From assembly GCF_030814955.1 (NCBI RefSeq), contig NZ_JAUSWB010000001.1, positions 434,001 to 498,000 of the forward strand: a stretch of 64,000 bases of DNA, given 5' to 3'. The notes beneath the pieces were generated by a model, which was not told the origin of the DNA, ran no database searches, and saw only the letters and a list, made by a program, of their open reading frames with translations. Source of the DNA: Planomicrobium stackebrandtii. Its GTDB lineage: Bacteria; Bacillota; Bacilli; Bacillales_A; Planococcaceae. Shown here piece by piece: positions 27,334-36,763 of the stretch. Position numbers and translations under genes: made by a program. Position 1 is the stretch's first letter. The number at the start of each line of letters is the position of its first letter.

Positions 27334-30300
27334 CTAACGTTTAAACTCATTTTTCACTGCTTTGTTCAACTCTTGCTTATCTGTAATGAATGGTTCCAAC
27401 AAACTGGCGAATCGACGTCCATTGACACTAATATCGTGACCGTGAGGAATACCTTCAGTAAGAAGTCTCTCATTGGAGGTTGCGATTCTTTCTAAGAACT
27501 CAAGAACCCTTGGATCACTTGTATTAAAACCAAGCTCTTTCCCGGTCTGTTCCCATATTGCTTTTTGACTTGTCTTCTTAGCCGGATCGTGGCTGATAAC
27601 CGATTCAGACCAGCCTCCTTCTGTAAGCCATGCCAACTGCGCACCCATGCGACCATCAACAATGCCGCCATCTTCATATCCATTTACCTGATAGTGAAGG
27701 TGGGCGCCTGACCCTACGCCGGTGTCTCCAACAAGCGCAACAGTCTGTCCTTTTTTAACCTGCTGCCCAACACGCATAATGTTCTTGCTGTTGTGCTGGT
27801 AACGGTGAACTTTACCGGAAGCGTCACGAACCTCAACAAAGTTACCGCTGAGAGGGTGATAGCCTACACGATGTCCAACGCCGTCTGTGACAGAAGGAAT
27901 CGGGGTTCCGATTGGAGCTGCCCAATCCCAGCCTTTGTGATACGTTGAAGCGCCCGGAATTCCTGTGTTACGTGGCCCTGGTCCCGAAGTGAATCGGAAT
28001 GGCGCACCAAATCCTCCGCCGTTGCCGCCAGTTAAGGCGATGCCGCTTTGGGATGCACCGAAGGTCGTCAACTTGGATTTTACATAGTTGATCGCTTCTT
28101 CTTTCGCCTTGTTCCATCCACCTGCAGCCATGTCGCCAATAAAGGTACCGCCTTTTGGTTTCTCAATACCGAGCGTTTTCAAAGCCAGGTCAAGGAACTT
28201 GCCAGGGGACTTGATGTAGTCGAATGCATTAACTGCCACATCTTTGATTTTCGAACCGACCGCTTTAACTTTCTTCTTACCAGCATTGTATTTGTCAGCT
28301 ACCCAATCGCCTGCAGAGCGTAGTCCATCTTTAAGGTCTCCTAAAGCATAATGCGGAACCATTGCCATGATTTTCTTCGTTTCCGTAGCCGACCAGACTT
28401 TTGTTCCTTCTTCGCCGTTCATTAACGTTGGTTTCGAAGGAGAGAGCATCTGCTTGCCGTCTGGTGTCTCGATTAGTTCAGGCCCTTTATTGCTACCCGT
28501 TCCATCGCCAACGATCATCGGGCCGCCCGGATGCGCTCCTCGCCTATGCTTAGTACCCTGTGCATACTCCGGAACCGTCCATTTAGGTATGTCAGTGTCT
28601 ACTCCGATTTTATCGAGCACCCAGTTAATCCCGCCGATGACACCGTTTACGCCTTTTCCAAGAGTCGAAGCCAGTTTATTTATGACTTTTGTGACTCCTG
28701 AAGTTACTTTTGATGCCATTGAGCCAATGCCGTCACCGATACGCCCCGGCAACGCTTTGGCTGCATCAACGATATTAGTGAATCTTGACTTAATGCCGTT
28801 GAAAATATCACGGAACGCATTTGACGTGTTGGTCCGTAACATCGACCAGGTATCTCTTACTCTTGTGTAGATGCCCGTTACGGAGCTTGAAATAAAGTTT
28901 CGAATTGTCGTGAATATTGACTTGAAGAAATTCCACACATTCGTAAATGTCGAACGAGTTGTGTTGTAAATTGTGGACCATGTGATTCGAATTATACGAA
29001 GATATCCGTTTACCGCACCTGTTATGACGTTTTTAATAAATAGGAAAATGTCTTTAAAAAAGGAATAGATGTTATTAAAAACTGACTTTGTTTCTCGTAA
29101 GATCGTTTGCCAAGCTACCTGAATGGTAGTCATAGCCGAATTTGTCTGTCCTTTGAAAAGTGAAATAATACCTTTCCATAAATCGTCAAAAAACGTACGG
29201 AAACTTAAAATGAAAACCTTGAGACCCCCAAGAATCTTTCCGAAGAAAGTAAGCTGCACAAAGTTCCATAAGAACGTGACCGCTCCCATAAATACCTGTT
29301 TGAGCCCTTCCCACATCTTGGAGAAGTCGCCGGTGAAAAGACCCGAGAACACTTTAACAAGTCCCATAATGACATCCAGTGCACCGGAGATAACGCCTTT
29401 TATGTTTGTCCATACCATTTTGATAATACCGAGAACAAGCGGCATAACGAACTCGACCACTGCCATGATGCCATTGAAGATGTTGGATACAGCTGCCATA
29501 ATTTGCGAGCCATTTTCATTCCAAAACTCTAGGATCTTCGCAATCTGACCGCCGATAAATCCAACGACTGCCGCCAAGGTTTCTTTTACAGTTGGCCACG
29601 AATCAATAAAGACTCGTTTAATGGTGCCGAATATGTCCGAACCTCCGGAAGACCACAAGTTCTTCATTCGATCGATATTGTCACCGACGAATGAAAGGAA
29701 TCCAGTAAAGGCATTTTTAACATTATCTACCGCATTCATCACCGCTTGTATTTGCGGTGGATCCAGTCCGAGTCCAGCCAATAATTCAATCGCCGTACCA
29801 TCTTGGTTACGGAATAAAGCAAATAGCGCTTTTGCTACGTCTCCAACAGTTGTGAATCCACTTCGAATACGAGATAAAGCGTGAGGGATCAAGTTCATGG
29901 CATCCAGAACGCCTTTGAAATTGTCTGGATCGAGCCCGTAGCTACTCAAGATATCTTCAGATGACTCATCTCCTCGGATGAAGGAACCGAAAGCCTCGAC
30001 TAAACTACCGATATTTGAGATAGTTCCGTTAATGGCACCATTTACACCAGGCATTACTTTGTCTTGCAACGGAATTAGAACATGAGCTACCGCTTTTCTT
30101 CCAACTCCGGTTATCGCTTCGCCAAGTGTGTCATATTTAACGCTGTCCATAGCGGTCAGTGTATCTTTCGTTGCATCCACTTGCCCAGTTGCGTCTCCGA
30201 GTGCAAGTACAGCTTTTACGCCGGCATCTTCAGCCATTGAACCAAATAGCGACACAGCAACCTGCTCTTGCTTGGCTTGACTGCCGATTCCGCCAACTGC

Positions 30301-31974
30301 TTCCGTAACTTTTTGGAATGCTGCAGCTGCAGCTGGACCACCTTTGTCGAATTCCTTTAGAATCGAATTTGCATCTAATCCGGCATCTTGCAAAGCTTCT
30401 TTAGTTGCATCAGAACCATCACGAATCAATGTAGCGAACTCGTTGACAGAATCGGCTGCGATACTTGCGTCCTTTGCTCCGGCATCCATCGCGCTTCGGA
30501 TCATGTTCATTGCATCTTCGCCATTAAAGCCAAGGTCATTGAACGCCCCTGAAAATTCGTTGAACACATCTAGTAAGTCACCAGCAACGTTGATGCCGTC
30601 CTGCTCACCCTGAACTAACAGGTTCATGGCCGTTTCAGCGTCATATCCGAAATTAACCATCATACTTCTAACGGCAATCATGGTTTCAGGGACTTCCCAG
30701 CCTAATGAATCTCTAAGCAGCAGCGCCTTAGTTGTAGCCAATTCCAGCTCGTCTCCCGTTAAATTCAGTGCTTTCTTGACTTCACCTATTGACGTAGCAA
30801 TATCTTCGTAACCGTCGCCGTAGTTATTTCCGTAAATATCAATCAACGACTGTCGCATTTCATCCATTTCTTCATTGGTTGCGCCAGTTGAAGCTTCAAG
30901 ACCATTGACAGCTCTCTTTAGTTCATCACTGGACTTTACAAAGCCGATGACACCGGCGCCTGCTGCTACAAAACCAAGTAAACCACTTGCTGCAACTAAG
31001 AAAGCACCACCGACACCTGCAATAACACCGCCTGCGCCACCAAGTGAACCAAGTGTGTCGCCTAACTCTTCCGCATCATCATTGACATCTTGTAAGCCGT
31101 TATCATCACCGAGATTTTGTAATTCATTGTCTAATTCGTTAACCTCGTCGCCAACATTGTTTAAATCCTGTTGTGCGTTCTGAGAAGCTCCGCTCAATCC
31201 ATTCAAGCTATTTTGAGAGGCCTGCTCCAATCGAGCTAAATCATCGTTGATCCAGTTAATCGCATTTTCGACATCAGACAAACTTGAACGTGCTTCAATG
31301 CTAAGTGAATTGAAGTGCGAACTCGATCCATCGACCGCATTTCTCAGTACTTGCATCGTGTCTTCAGTAACAGATCCCGTTTCTTCAATTTCACGCTGCG
31401 CTCTGTCTGCAGCTTCCGTTAATTCAGAAAAGGTATCTGTCTGACCGGCAACTTGAATGGAATCTCTCATGCGTCCTGCTGATTGTCCCAAGTTTTCAAA
31501 GCCTTGTACCGCATCTGCTTGTGCATCAACCAACGTGTCCAAACTATCGCCGGCAGTATCGCGTAAAGAAGCAAGATCTCCGTTAATATCCTCAATGGCT
31601 CGACCCACTACATCAAAACTAGAACGAGCATCCGGGCCCAATGAATTGAATCGTCGAGCCGCATCCTCTACAGCAGATTCCATATCATTCATGGTTTGTT
31701 CGCTGACCTTGCCTGTCTCCCGAAGCTCTTCTTGTGCTAGTTCAGAGGCTTCTGTTAACTCGGAGAACGCTTCAACGTTGTTCGTCTCTTCTAATGCACG
31801 TTTAAGCTTGTCCGTTGATTGAGTCAGGCTGTTGTAGTGCTTATTCACATCATCGGTTGTCTTTTTCGTGGTACCGCTTAATTTGGCTGCTTCCTGCTGA
31901 ATCTGTTTAAAGGCTGCCTTGATGCCTTTAGTTTCTGCAGAAAACATCGCCTTTAATTCTCTGACTGTTGCCAT
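27334..31974 (-). CDS. Tape measure protein with M23 peptidase domain
   Basis: 1546 aa. Sets tail length. N-terminal ~260 residues hold a tandem duplication (FSELTEA at ~70 and ~182, offset 112). The hydrophobic Gly/Ala-rich segment (~310-345) and long helical region follow. Near the C-terminus a LytM/M23 domain keeps its zinc ligands: HKGWDW (HxxxD) and HLHYQV (HxH), so it can probably cut peptidoglycan during DNA entry. At ~1.5 angstrom per residue the tail would be roughly 200 nm or more. Confidence 0.93.
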   Translation of the reverse strand: MATVRELKAMFSAETKGIKAAFKQIQQEAAKLSGTTKKTTDDVNKHYNSLTQSTDKLKRALEETNNVEAFSELTEASELAQEELRETGKVSEQTMNDMESAVEDAARRFNSLGPDARSSFDVVGRAIEDINGDLASLRDTAGDSLDTLVDAQADAVQGFENLGQSAGRMRDSIQVAGQTDTFSELTEAADRAQREIEETGSVTEDTMQVLRNAVDGSSSHFNSLSIEARSSLSDVENAINWINDDLARLEQASQNSLNGLSGASQNAQQDLNNVGDEVNELDNELQNLGDDNGLQDVNDDAEELGDTLGSLGGAGGVIAGVGGAFLVAASGLLGFVAAGAGVIGFVKSSDELKRAVNGLEASTGATNEEMDEMRQSLIDIYGNNYGDGYEDIATSIGEVKKALNLTGDELELATTKALLLRDSLGWEVPETMIAVRSMMVNFGYDAETAMNLLVQGEQDGINVAGDLLDVFNEFSGAFNDLGFNGEDAMNMIRSAMDAGAKDASIAADSVNEFATLIRDGSDATKEALQDAGLDANSILKEFDKGGPAAAAAFQKVTEAVGGIGSQAKQEQVAVSLFGSMAEDAGVKAVLALGDATGQVDATKDTLTAMDSVKYDTLGEAITGVGRKAVAHVLIPLQDKVMPGVNGAINGTISNIGSLVEAFGSFIRGDESSEDILSSYGLDPDNFKGVLDAMNLIPHALSRIRSGFTTVGDVAKALFALFRNQDGTAIELLAGLGLDPPQIQAVMNAVDNVKNAFTGFLSFVGDNIDRMKNLWSSGGSDIFGTIKRVFIDSWPTVKETLAAVVGFIGGQIAKILEFWNENGSQIMAAVSNIFNGIMAVVEFVMPLVLGIIKMVWTNIKGVISGALDVIMGLVKVFSGLFTGDFSKMWEGLKQVFMGAVTFLWNFVQLTFFGKILGGLKVFILSFRTFFDDLWKGIISLFKGQTNSAMTTIQVAWQTILRETKSVFNNIYSFFKDIFLFIKNVITGAVNGYLRIIRITWSTIYNTTRSTFTNVWNFFKSIFTTIRNFISSSVTGIYTRVRDTWSMLRTNTSNAFRDIFNGIKSRFTNIVDAAKALPGRIGDGIGSMASKVTSGVTKVINKLASTLGKGVNGVIGGINWVLDKIGVDTDIPKWTVPEYAQGTKHRRGAHPGGPMIVGDGTGSNKGPELIETPDGKQMLSPSKPTLMNGEEGTKVWSATETKKIMAMVPHYALGDLKDGLRSAGDWVADKYNAGKKKVKAVGSKIKDVAVNAFDYIKSPGKFLDLALKTLGIEKPKGGTFIGDMAAGGWNKAKEEAINYVKSKLTTFGASQSGIALTGGNGGGFGAPFRFTSGPGPRNTGIPGASTYHKGWDWAAPIGTPIPSVTDGVGHRVGYHPLSGNFVEVRDASGKVHRYQHNSKNIMRVGQQVKKGQTVALVGDTGVGSGAHLHYQVNGYEDGGIVDGRMGAQLAWLTEGGWSESVISHDPAKKTSQKAIWEQTGKELGFNTSDPRVLEFLERIATSNERLLTEGIPHGHDISVNGRRFASLLEPFITDKQELNKAVKNEFKR

Positions 31975-31977
31975 TCA

Positions 31978-32253
31978 TCATCCTCCTTCCTGTGACGCTT
32001 TCAGTCTCTTCATAAGTTCGAAGTCATATTCGTAAACTTTAGCTGGCCCTTTTTTCTGCTCCGGCTTAATCGATTCGATAAATTCTTTCTTGGCCATCGA
32101 AAACTTAGGATCTTCTTTGCCCATAGAGGGTTGAGTGAATACGTTGACCAGGTAATTCAGCCAGACCCGTGCACGTTCGCGCTCCGCCTGTTGGTTTTCT
32201 TTCTTCAACTCCATGTCCATAAACTGAAGCAACTCCACTGCTGGTGCAGTCAC
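31978..32253 (-). CDS. Tail chaperone frameshift extension (GT-type)
   Basis: The 91-aa reading begins at a GTG without a usable ribosome site, and the frame stays open upstream past 32400 through the end of the preceding chaperone gene. It lies in the -1 frame relative to that gene. This is the standard G/GT arrangement in siphophages, where ribosomes slip to make a longer chaperone for tape-measure assembly. The C-terminal helical domain (KEFIESIKPEQKKGP) fits. Candidate slip: the run of five C (G on the minus strand) at 32391-32395. Confidence 0.65.
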   Translation of the reverse strand: MTAPAVELLQFMDMELKKENQQAERERARVWLNYLVNVFTQPSMGKEDPKFSMAKKEFIESIKPEQKKGPAKVYEYDFELMKRLKASQEGG

Positions 32254-32321
32254 AACTTCCTTACGGCCGCCCAGTACCTTTCCGAGTTTGAAAACAAATG
32301 CTTCTGCAATGGTTGGACTGA

Positions 32322-32792
32322 TTAAGCTGTCGCTTTCTTGAGTTTCTTCGCGAAGCTGAGCTTGATCTTGGTTGTAGCTAAAGACAACTTCCCCCGCTTA
32401 AACAACTTTTCAATATCATTTTCTTCAAGGACTGCATCGTAGAAATCATAGAAATCTTCTAGTTTCTGTTTCTTCAGCACATCCAAGCTAATGCCTGACA
32501 TAGCAGAAACAAGGCGAATCGCTTGGTCTGGCAGATTAATTAGCAATAAATCATATGCGCCAATGGCATATTGAAAGATGAGGTCAATTGATAGTTCCTT
32601 ATCGTCCAGTTCTTCGTCTTTATAAAACTGATTGAACATGTCTTTAAGAGCCTCGTTTGATTGCACGATTTCAAATACCTCTTTGATCACACCCATGGAT
32701 TCTTGGAATTGTTCGATGGTCAGTGATTCAATTTCGTGTTGCGATTTTTCTACGGTTTCCCCTTTTTTCATCTTCAAAGTTACTTTTGTCAT
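32322..32792 (-). CDS. Tail assembly chaperone (G-type)
   Basis: 156 aa, acidic helical protein with a basic C-terminus, located between major tail protein and tape measure as expected for the tail assembly chaperone. ATG 32792 (MTKVTLKMK) follows TAGGAGGAAAAG; the longer upstream reading is rejected. It probably also yields a -1 frameshift fusion with 31978-32253. Confidence 0.8.
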   Translation of the reverse strand: MTKVTLKMKKGETVEKSQHEIESLTIEQFQESMGVIKEVFEIVQSNEALKDMFNQFYKDEELDDKELSIDLIFQYAIGAYDLLLINLPDQAIRLVSAMSGISLDVLKKQKLEDFYDFYDAVLEENDIEKLFKRGKLSLATTKIKLSFAKKLKKATA

Positions 32793-32820
32793 TTGTCTTT
32801 TCCTCCTAAAATTTGAGTAC

Positions 32821-32847
32821 AAAAAAAGAGAGAACCATAGTTCTCTC
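32821..32847 (-). terminator. Terminator after the major tail protein
   Basis: Minus-strand stem AGAGAAC / GTTCTCT then T7. Such leaky terminators after major structural genes set protein ratios. Confidence 0.85.
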
Positions 32848-32858
32848 AAATCCATTTA

Positions 32859-33434
32859 TCAACCTGCTGGTACTGCTGCATTCGGATCAGTACCGCCGAT
32901 GAAGTAGAAGTTACCTGGTTTAGATGGATCCATACCATCACGCGGAAGGCCAGTCAATGTAACCGTGACGTTTCCTTGCTCATTGGCAGCAGAACGTGTG
33001 TATTCGCCATCTGCAATCATTTTGTAGATTGTGATATCCAAGTCAGTGTAAGTATCTGCGTACTGACGAGGGTGAATGAATACGCGCTTGCCTTTTGCTC
33101 GCATGCTCGTGCCAATTGCTGCATCCATTAGGCCGACAGTTGCGCCTCCGTCTGTTGCAGTAATGGCAGTTGTAGCGCCCATGGCTAACTCCATGATGTT
33201 AATGGTTTCTTCTGCAGCAACAATTGTGACTGCCGTCTCCATTCCCACGAAACGCTTGTCGTATACAGCCGGACCATAATCCGCAATATTAACGTCCTCA
33301 AACATCGGTGTTAGTGTAACTTCTCCGCCCTCTGCCTGCAGCTGCTCTTTACCATCGAATTTCATGATGTCATCGCCCTCTCCAATAATAAAATTGGATT
33401 GGCCGAACGGAATCTTTCGCACTTCTGGATTCAT
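32859..33434 (-). CDS. Major tail protein
   Basis: 191 aa, beta-rich tube subunit. Position (after the tail completion proteins and before the chaperones), a strong AAAGGAGG site and the terminator directly downstream point to a highly expressed tail tube protein. Sequence features: N-terminal FGQSNFIIGEGDD and C-terminal GNFYFIGGTDPNA. Confidence 0.82.
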   Translation of the reverse strand: MNPEVRKIPFGQSNFIIGEGDDIMKFDGKEQLQAEGGEVTLTPMFEDVNIADYGPAVYDKRFVGMETAVTIVAAEETINIMELAMGATTAITATDGGATVGLMDAAIGTSMRAKGKRVFIHPRQYADTYTDLDITIYKMIADGEYTRSAANEQGNVTVTLTGLPRDGMDPSKPGNFYFIGGTDPNAAVPAG

Positions 33435-33853
33435 ATTGTGTTGCCTCCTTTGATTTCTGTTAATGTCACATCAAAATTGATGCTGAAATCCCGCACGTCA
33501 TTGCTGACGCCAAGATCAATTGGCTCACCTGCTGCGGTGATCAAAAAAACGCGGTAGCTTTTGGTAGCCACCACGTTTCCATCTTTATAAAAACTCACTT
33601 CGACCATTTCGTTTTCAAGCTTATGAAGGGCCTCATATACAGCCTCTGCAGCATACTCAGCATATTTCCAGTCTGAAGATGAGACATAAACCATATACCG
33701 TGGGTAACGCGTTGGCACGTCATACTGAGCGGGCTTTCCGCCGCCTTCGTAATAAACCGTACCCACATTATCATTAGTCGGCCGATAACTCGCAGTCCAC
33801 ATTAGGTCAGGAAGCAATTCGTCCAGCTTATCTTTTAAGAATGTCTGTATCAT
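33431..33853 (-). CDS. Tail terminator / completion protein
   Basis: 140 aa, small mixed alpha-beta protein placed between the HK97 gp10-like gene and the major tail protein, the usual site for the tail terminator (gpU/gp17-like). Stop overlaps the next ATG. GGAGGG precedes ATG 33853. Call rests mainly on position. Confidence 0.65.
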   Translation of the reverse strand: MIQTFLKDKLDELLPDLMWTASYRPTNDNVGTVYYEGGGKPAQYDVPTRYPRYMVYVSSSDWKYAEYAAEAVYEALHKLENEMVEVSFYKDGNVVATKSYRVFLITAAGEPIDLGVSNDVRDFSINFDVTLTEIKGGNTI

Positions 33854-34341
33854 TAATTCCCTCCTAATGTTTTTTCGAGAGCTTCAGCCATGATCTGTTC
33901 GTACTCTTCTTCAGTAGCAACTACAGCTCGCTCAATAAATTTACGTCCAGCTTTCAAACCACGCCAGTTCGCTTTTCTGAAAGTCCGACGCCCTTTACCA
34001 TTTAGGTAATAGCGTTCGAACTTCACGCCGTTATCGTATTTGTCCCGAGTACCAGGTACTTGCGGACGTTCGTGTACAGATAAGGCATAAGACAAATTAG
34101 AACCGACGCTGCTCTCAATTCGGTCACCTACCCAAACCGGCAAAGTGGCATGAATGGAACTTTCCAAATCACCACTATCTCTCGGAGCAAGTGATCGAGA
34201 ACCTTCTTCTGCCAACATGGAGTATTCGCGCATGCCTGTTTCGACATTTCGCACAAATTCTTTTTCCATGTCCTTCAATTTATCCTCAAAGTCAGCCAGT
34301 CCATCCAAGTCAAAGTTGAAGTTCAATCCGCGATTAACCAT
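33853..34341 (-). CDS. HK97 gp10-like head-tail joining protein
   Basis: 162 aa. Carries the HK97 gp10 family pattern: long N-terminal helix (LKDMEKEFVRNVETGMREY), then LAPRDSGDLESSIHA, and SYALSVHERPQVPGT. It acts at the neck of the tail. ATG 34341 overlaps the end of the head-closure gene. Confidence 0.8.
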   Translation of the reverse strand: MVNRGLNFNFDLDGLADFEDKLKDMEKEFVRNVETGMREYSMLAEEGSRSLAPRDSGDLESSIHATLPVWVGDRIESSVGSNLSYALSVHERPQVPGTRDKYDNGVKFERYYLNGKGRRTFRKANWRGLKAGRKFIERAVVATEEEYEQIMAEALEKTLGGN

Positions 34342-34678
34342 CGACAAACACCGTCCGATAATAAACCTTAGATCCCGTCAAATTGACCGCTTCATCTTTT
34401 GCCCGGATAACCCCTTTAGCTTTCCGGCCATCAATCATCTGGTATTCAACCTCGGTACCGACATCCGGATTAAATTTCGGTGGAATGTCGATTTCGAGCG
34501 CTACCCGATGCTCTTGACCTTGTGCGTCCTGGACCAATTGCGATTTAAACTGTACCCGGGCTTTTGAATCGACCTTGCGCTCACTCAATGGACGACCGAA
34601 TTCATCCTTGCTGATATTGCCGTTTTCATCTAAGACAGGCAAGAAGGCGATGACGCGCTGTTTCATAGGCGGCATCAT
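34334..34678 (-). CDS. Head closure (stopper) protein
   Basis: 114-aa beta-barrel-like protein in the slot of the SPP1 gp16-type stopper, between the connector and the gp10-like gene. Start ATG overlaps the connector stop (ATGA), so coupled. Assigned by order and size. Confidence 0.65.
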   Translation of the reverse strand: MMPPMKQRVIAFLPVLDENGNISKDEFGRPLSERKVDSKARVQFKSQLVQDAQGQEHRVALEIDIPPKFNPDVGTEVEYQMIDGRKAKGVIRAKDEAVNLTGSKVYYRTVFVDG

Positions 34679-35016
34679 ACGAGCCTACCTACCATCGCCT
34701 TGTGTTCTTTCGGCAGCAATAGACTAATGACATCAGGAGAAATCCCTGTGCCTTCAAACGATACGGAGACGCCTTTAACGGAATACGATTTAACCCCATG
34801 CCTTTTCAGCTTGCCGTATTCCTCTTCTTCGCCTTCCAGTGTATAGATGACTTGCAACGCCACCGCCCGATCAGTCAGCTTTGACGCCTCGAAATTATCT
34901 TTCAACAATTCAATCGCTTCAAACACTTCTTTTTCTTGGTCGGTAACATCTAAGTCGAAATATCCAGCTGTTTTGCGCATCTTGCCTAAATAGGTATTTA
35001 CGGATTGGAAGTCCAT
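34675..35016 (-). CDS. Head-tail connector (adaptor) protein
   Basis: 113 aa, N-terminal helices (MDFQSVNTYLGKMRKTAG) and a C-terminal GTGISPDVISLLLP segment, in the place of the SPP1 gp15-type adaptor that joins portal and stopper. GGAAGTGG precedes the ATG. Assigned by order and size. Confidence 0.65.
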   Translation of the reverse strand: MDFQSVNTYLGKMRKTAGYFDLDVTDQEKEVFEAIELLKDNFEASKLTDRAVALQVIYTLEGEEEEYGKLKRHGVKSYSVKGVSVSFEGTGISPDVISLLLPKEHKAMVGRLV

Positions 35017-35029
35017 TCAGACCACTTCC

Positions 35030-35287
35030 TTACTTTTGTGATTCAGTGATTGCTTTAACGAGCTCGTCTTTTTTCAGATCGTTGTAGCCTTCGATTTCGA
35101 GTTGCTTCGCTTCCGCTTTCAGCTCTGGAACCGTCTTTTCATCTAATGGCTTTTCTGGAACGGATGCATGCGGCGTGACTTTATCAGCCAGGCGTTTGCC
35201 CTGCTCTTCGGTTAATTCCAGTTCCGCTCCGGGTTTCACGAGAGCCCCTTTGTGAGATAGGTATGAATTAGCTGTGAACTTTGGCAT
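35030..35287 (-). CDS. Small structural protein with SAP/HeH-like C-terminal domain
   Basis: 85 aa. The N-terminus (NSYLSHKGALVKPGAELEL) resembles short head-region proteins; the C-terminus (PELKAEAKQLEIEGYNDLKK) reads as a SAP/Rho-N helix-extended-helix nucleic-acid-binding motif. Located just after the major capsid gene; perhaps a head fibre or DNA-contact protein. AAGGAGG start site. Confidence 0.6.
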   Translation of the reverse strand: MPKFTANSYLSHKGALVKPGAELELTEEQGKRLADKVTPHASVPEKPLDEKTVPELKAEAKQLEIEGYNDLKKDELVKAITESQK

Positions 35288-35314
35288 TGTGTTTCCTCCT
35301 TGTTTTTTGAGAAT

Positions 35315-35343
35315 AGAAAAAGAGAGTGCCAGTTAGACACTCC
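35315..35343 (-). terminator. Terminator after the major capsid protein
   Basis: Minus-strand stem GAGTG-TCTAACTGG-CACTC followed by TCTTTTTC, directly after the capsid stop. Confidence 0.75.
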
Positions 35344-35348
35344 CTTGA

Positions 35349-36359
35349 TTATTTGATTGTTACGATGACGGTTGAGTTTTGTTTTTCGAATGCAGGGAAT
35401 GTTGCTTCGCCCACGATTACTTTTTCGCCTTCTGGATCTTCCATAACAATCGGCTTAGCGAAGACGCCTGTTGCCCAACCTTTTTCTTTCGTTGGCCCAA
35501 TCATTGTCTTGCCGAGTGTATCTGCGAACAAGACCACTTTGTCATCGGACAAGTGTTTAACAATAAGGTCATCGCCATCCACATCTTCCATAACAGTAAA
35601 GTTATCATCGATTGCATAACGTGGAATTCCCAGCTCTGTCAAAGCACCTTGAATGTCCTCTGAATTCAATCGACGAGATCCACCGCTCACAGAACCAAAT
35701 ACCTGAACCCGAATTTCTTCGTTCCCTTTAAGCAATGATTCAGTCGCTGATGTAATATGCAAACGAGCAGGAGCCACTTGACCATTTTCGGCTTTGTACT
35801 GAGTAACAGCTGCTTCAAGATCCGCAAGCGGCGTTGAATTCACTTTGTCAGTCCAAGGAACCGTCGTCGTGATGTCATTTCCAGCAGGACGGTCGAAAAC
35901 CACATCAACTCCTGTTTTGTTTACAGAGTCACGGTACTCGATGCGGCCATTGTAAGTAGCCTGGGCACGCAATAACTCTTTCGTGTCTTGAACACCAATA
36001 GACAAGTCACCAACACTCGTAAGCGTCCGGTCAATAATGCGCTGACGTTCTGCATCTGTACGTGGATTGCTAAATTTGTACAAGTCCTTCTCATCCAAGT
36101 AAAGGGCATGCTGTAGTTTTGACAGTTCCCCTGTTACTTTCTCCAATTCCTTTTGAGAACGGAGCGGAGCGGATGAGTTGAACCCTGTGATCGATGCTGC
36201 TTTTGCGTACTGCTGAGTGATGATGCCGTAAGCGAAATCAATGTCGTCAGTCGGCTCTTCTGGGAATACCGCTGCCAGTGGGTAAGTTCTTGGTGATCGT
36301 ACGTTCTCGACGAACGTTGTTAATGTCGGTTGTGCGAAATCTTCATATTCTAAAACCAT
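35349..36359 (-). CDS. Major capsid protein
   Basis: 336 aa HK97-fold capsid subunit. Position after scaffold and decoration-like genes, an excellent AAAAAGGAGG site and a terminator immediately downstream are typical. Sequence includes an N-terminal FAQPTLTTFVENVR arm and a C-terminal beta core. Shell-forming role inferred from order. Confidence 0.85.
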   Translation of the reverse strand: MVLEYEDFAQPTLTTFVENVRSPRTYPLAAVFPEEPTDDIDFAYGIITQQYAKAASITGFNSSAPLRSQKELEKVTGELSKLQHALYLDEKDLYKFSNPRTDAERQRIIDRTLTSVGDLSIGVQDTKELLRAQATYNGRIEYRDSVNKTGVDVVFDRPAGNDITTTVPWTDKVNSTPLADLEAAVTQYKAENGQVAPARLHITSATESLLKGNEEIRVQVFGSVSGGSRRLNSEDIQGALTELGIPRYAIDDNFTVMEDVDGDDLIVKHLSDDKVVLFADTLGKTMIGPTKEKGWATGVFAKPIVMEDPEGEKVIVGEATFPAFEKQNSTVIVTIK

Positions 36360-36394
36360 TCTATGTTCCTCCTTTTTAGTTAAACTTGTTTATT

Positions 36395-36763
36395 TTAAAC
36401 GTCAAAAACAATGCGGCCTTTAACAGCATCTTTGAAGTTTGCTGTTACGCCTGTGCAGCGTTGCTCAATTGCGTTGCATGCCGTAAGGGCACCAACCATC
36501 GGATTTTGTCCGGCGTATACTTTAGTAGCATCGCGCGTCAGAACCGCTCCGACCATCGTTGCAGGTGTTTCAGCTACAACTGGCTCATACATCTGTGAAG
36601 TTTCGTTGTAATGGACAGCCGTGCCGCCATTTACGTTTGTACCTGGTGTTAGTTTTGTAACATCTAAAATAACATTACCTGTTTTGTATTGAAGACCTAC
36701 AGCGTTACGTAGGAATTCGGGACGCGAGACCGTTGAATCACGGCGTGTTTGTAAGTTTCCCAT
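36395..36763 (-). CDS. Capsid decoration-like / head protein
   Basis: 122-aa Gly/Thr/Val-rich beta protein (MGNLQTRRDSTVSRPEFLRN...) between scaffold and capsid, like the head decoration proteins of lambda-type heads. AAGGAGG site overlaps the end of the scaffold gene. Function inferred from position. Confidence 0.6.
   Translation of the reverse strand: MGNLQTRRDSTVSRPEFLRNAVGLQYKTGNVILDVTKLTPGTNVNGGTAVHYNETSQMYEPVVAETPATMVGAVLTRDATKVYAGQNPMVGALTACNAIEQRCTGVTANFKDAVKGRIVFDV

Noticed and set aside
31978..32253. Independent 91-aa gene starting at GTG 32253
   Set aside because: No workable ribosome site and the frame is open far upstream; treated as a frameshift extension instead.
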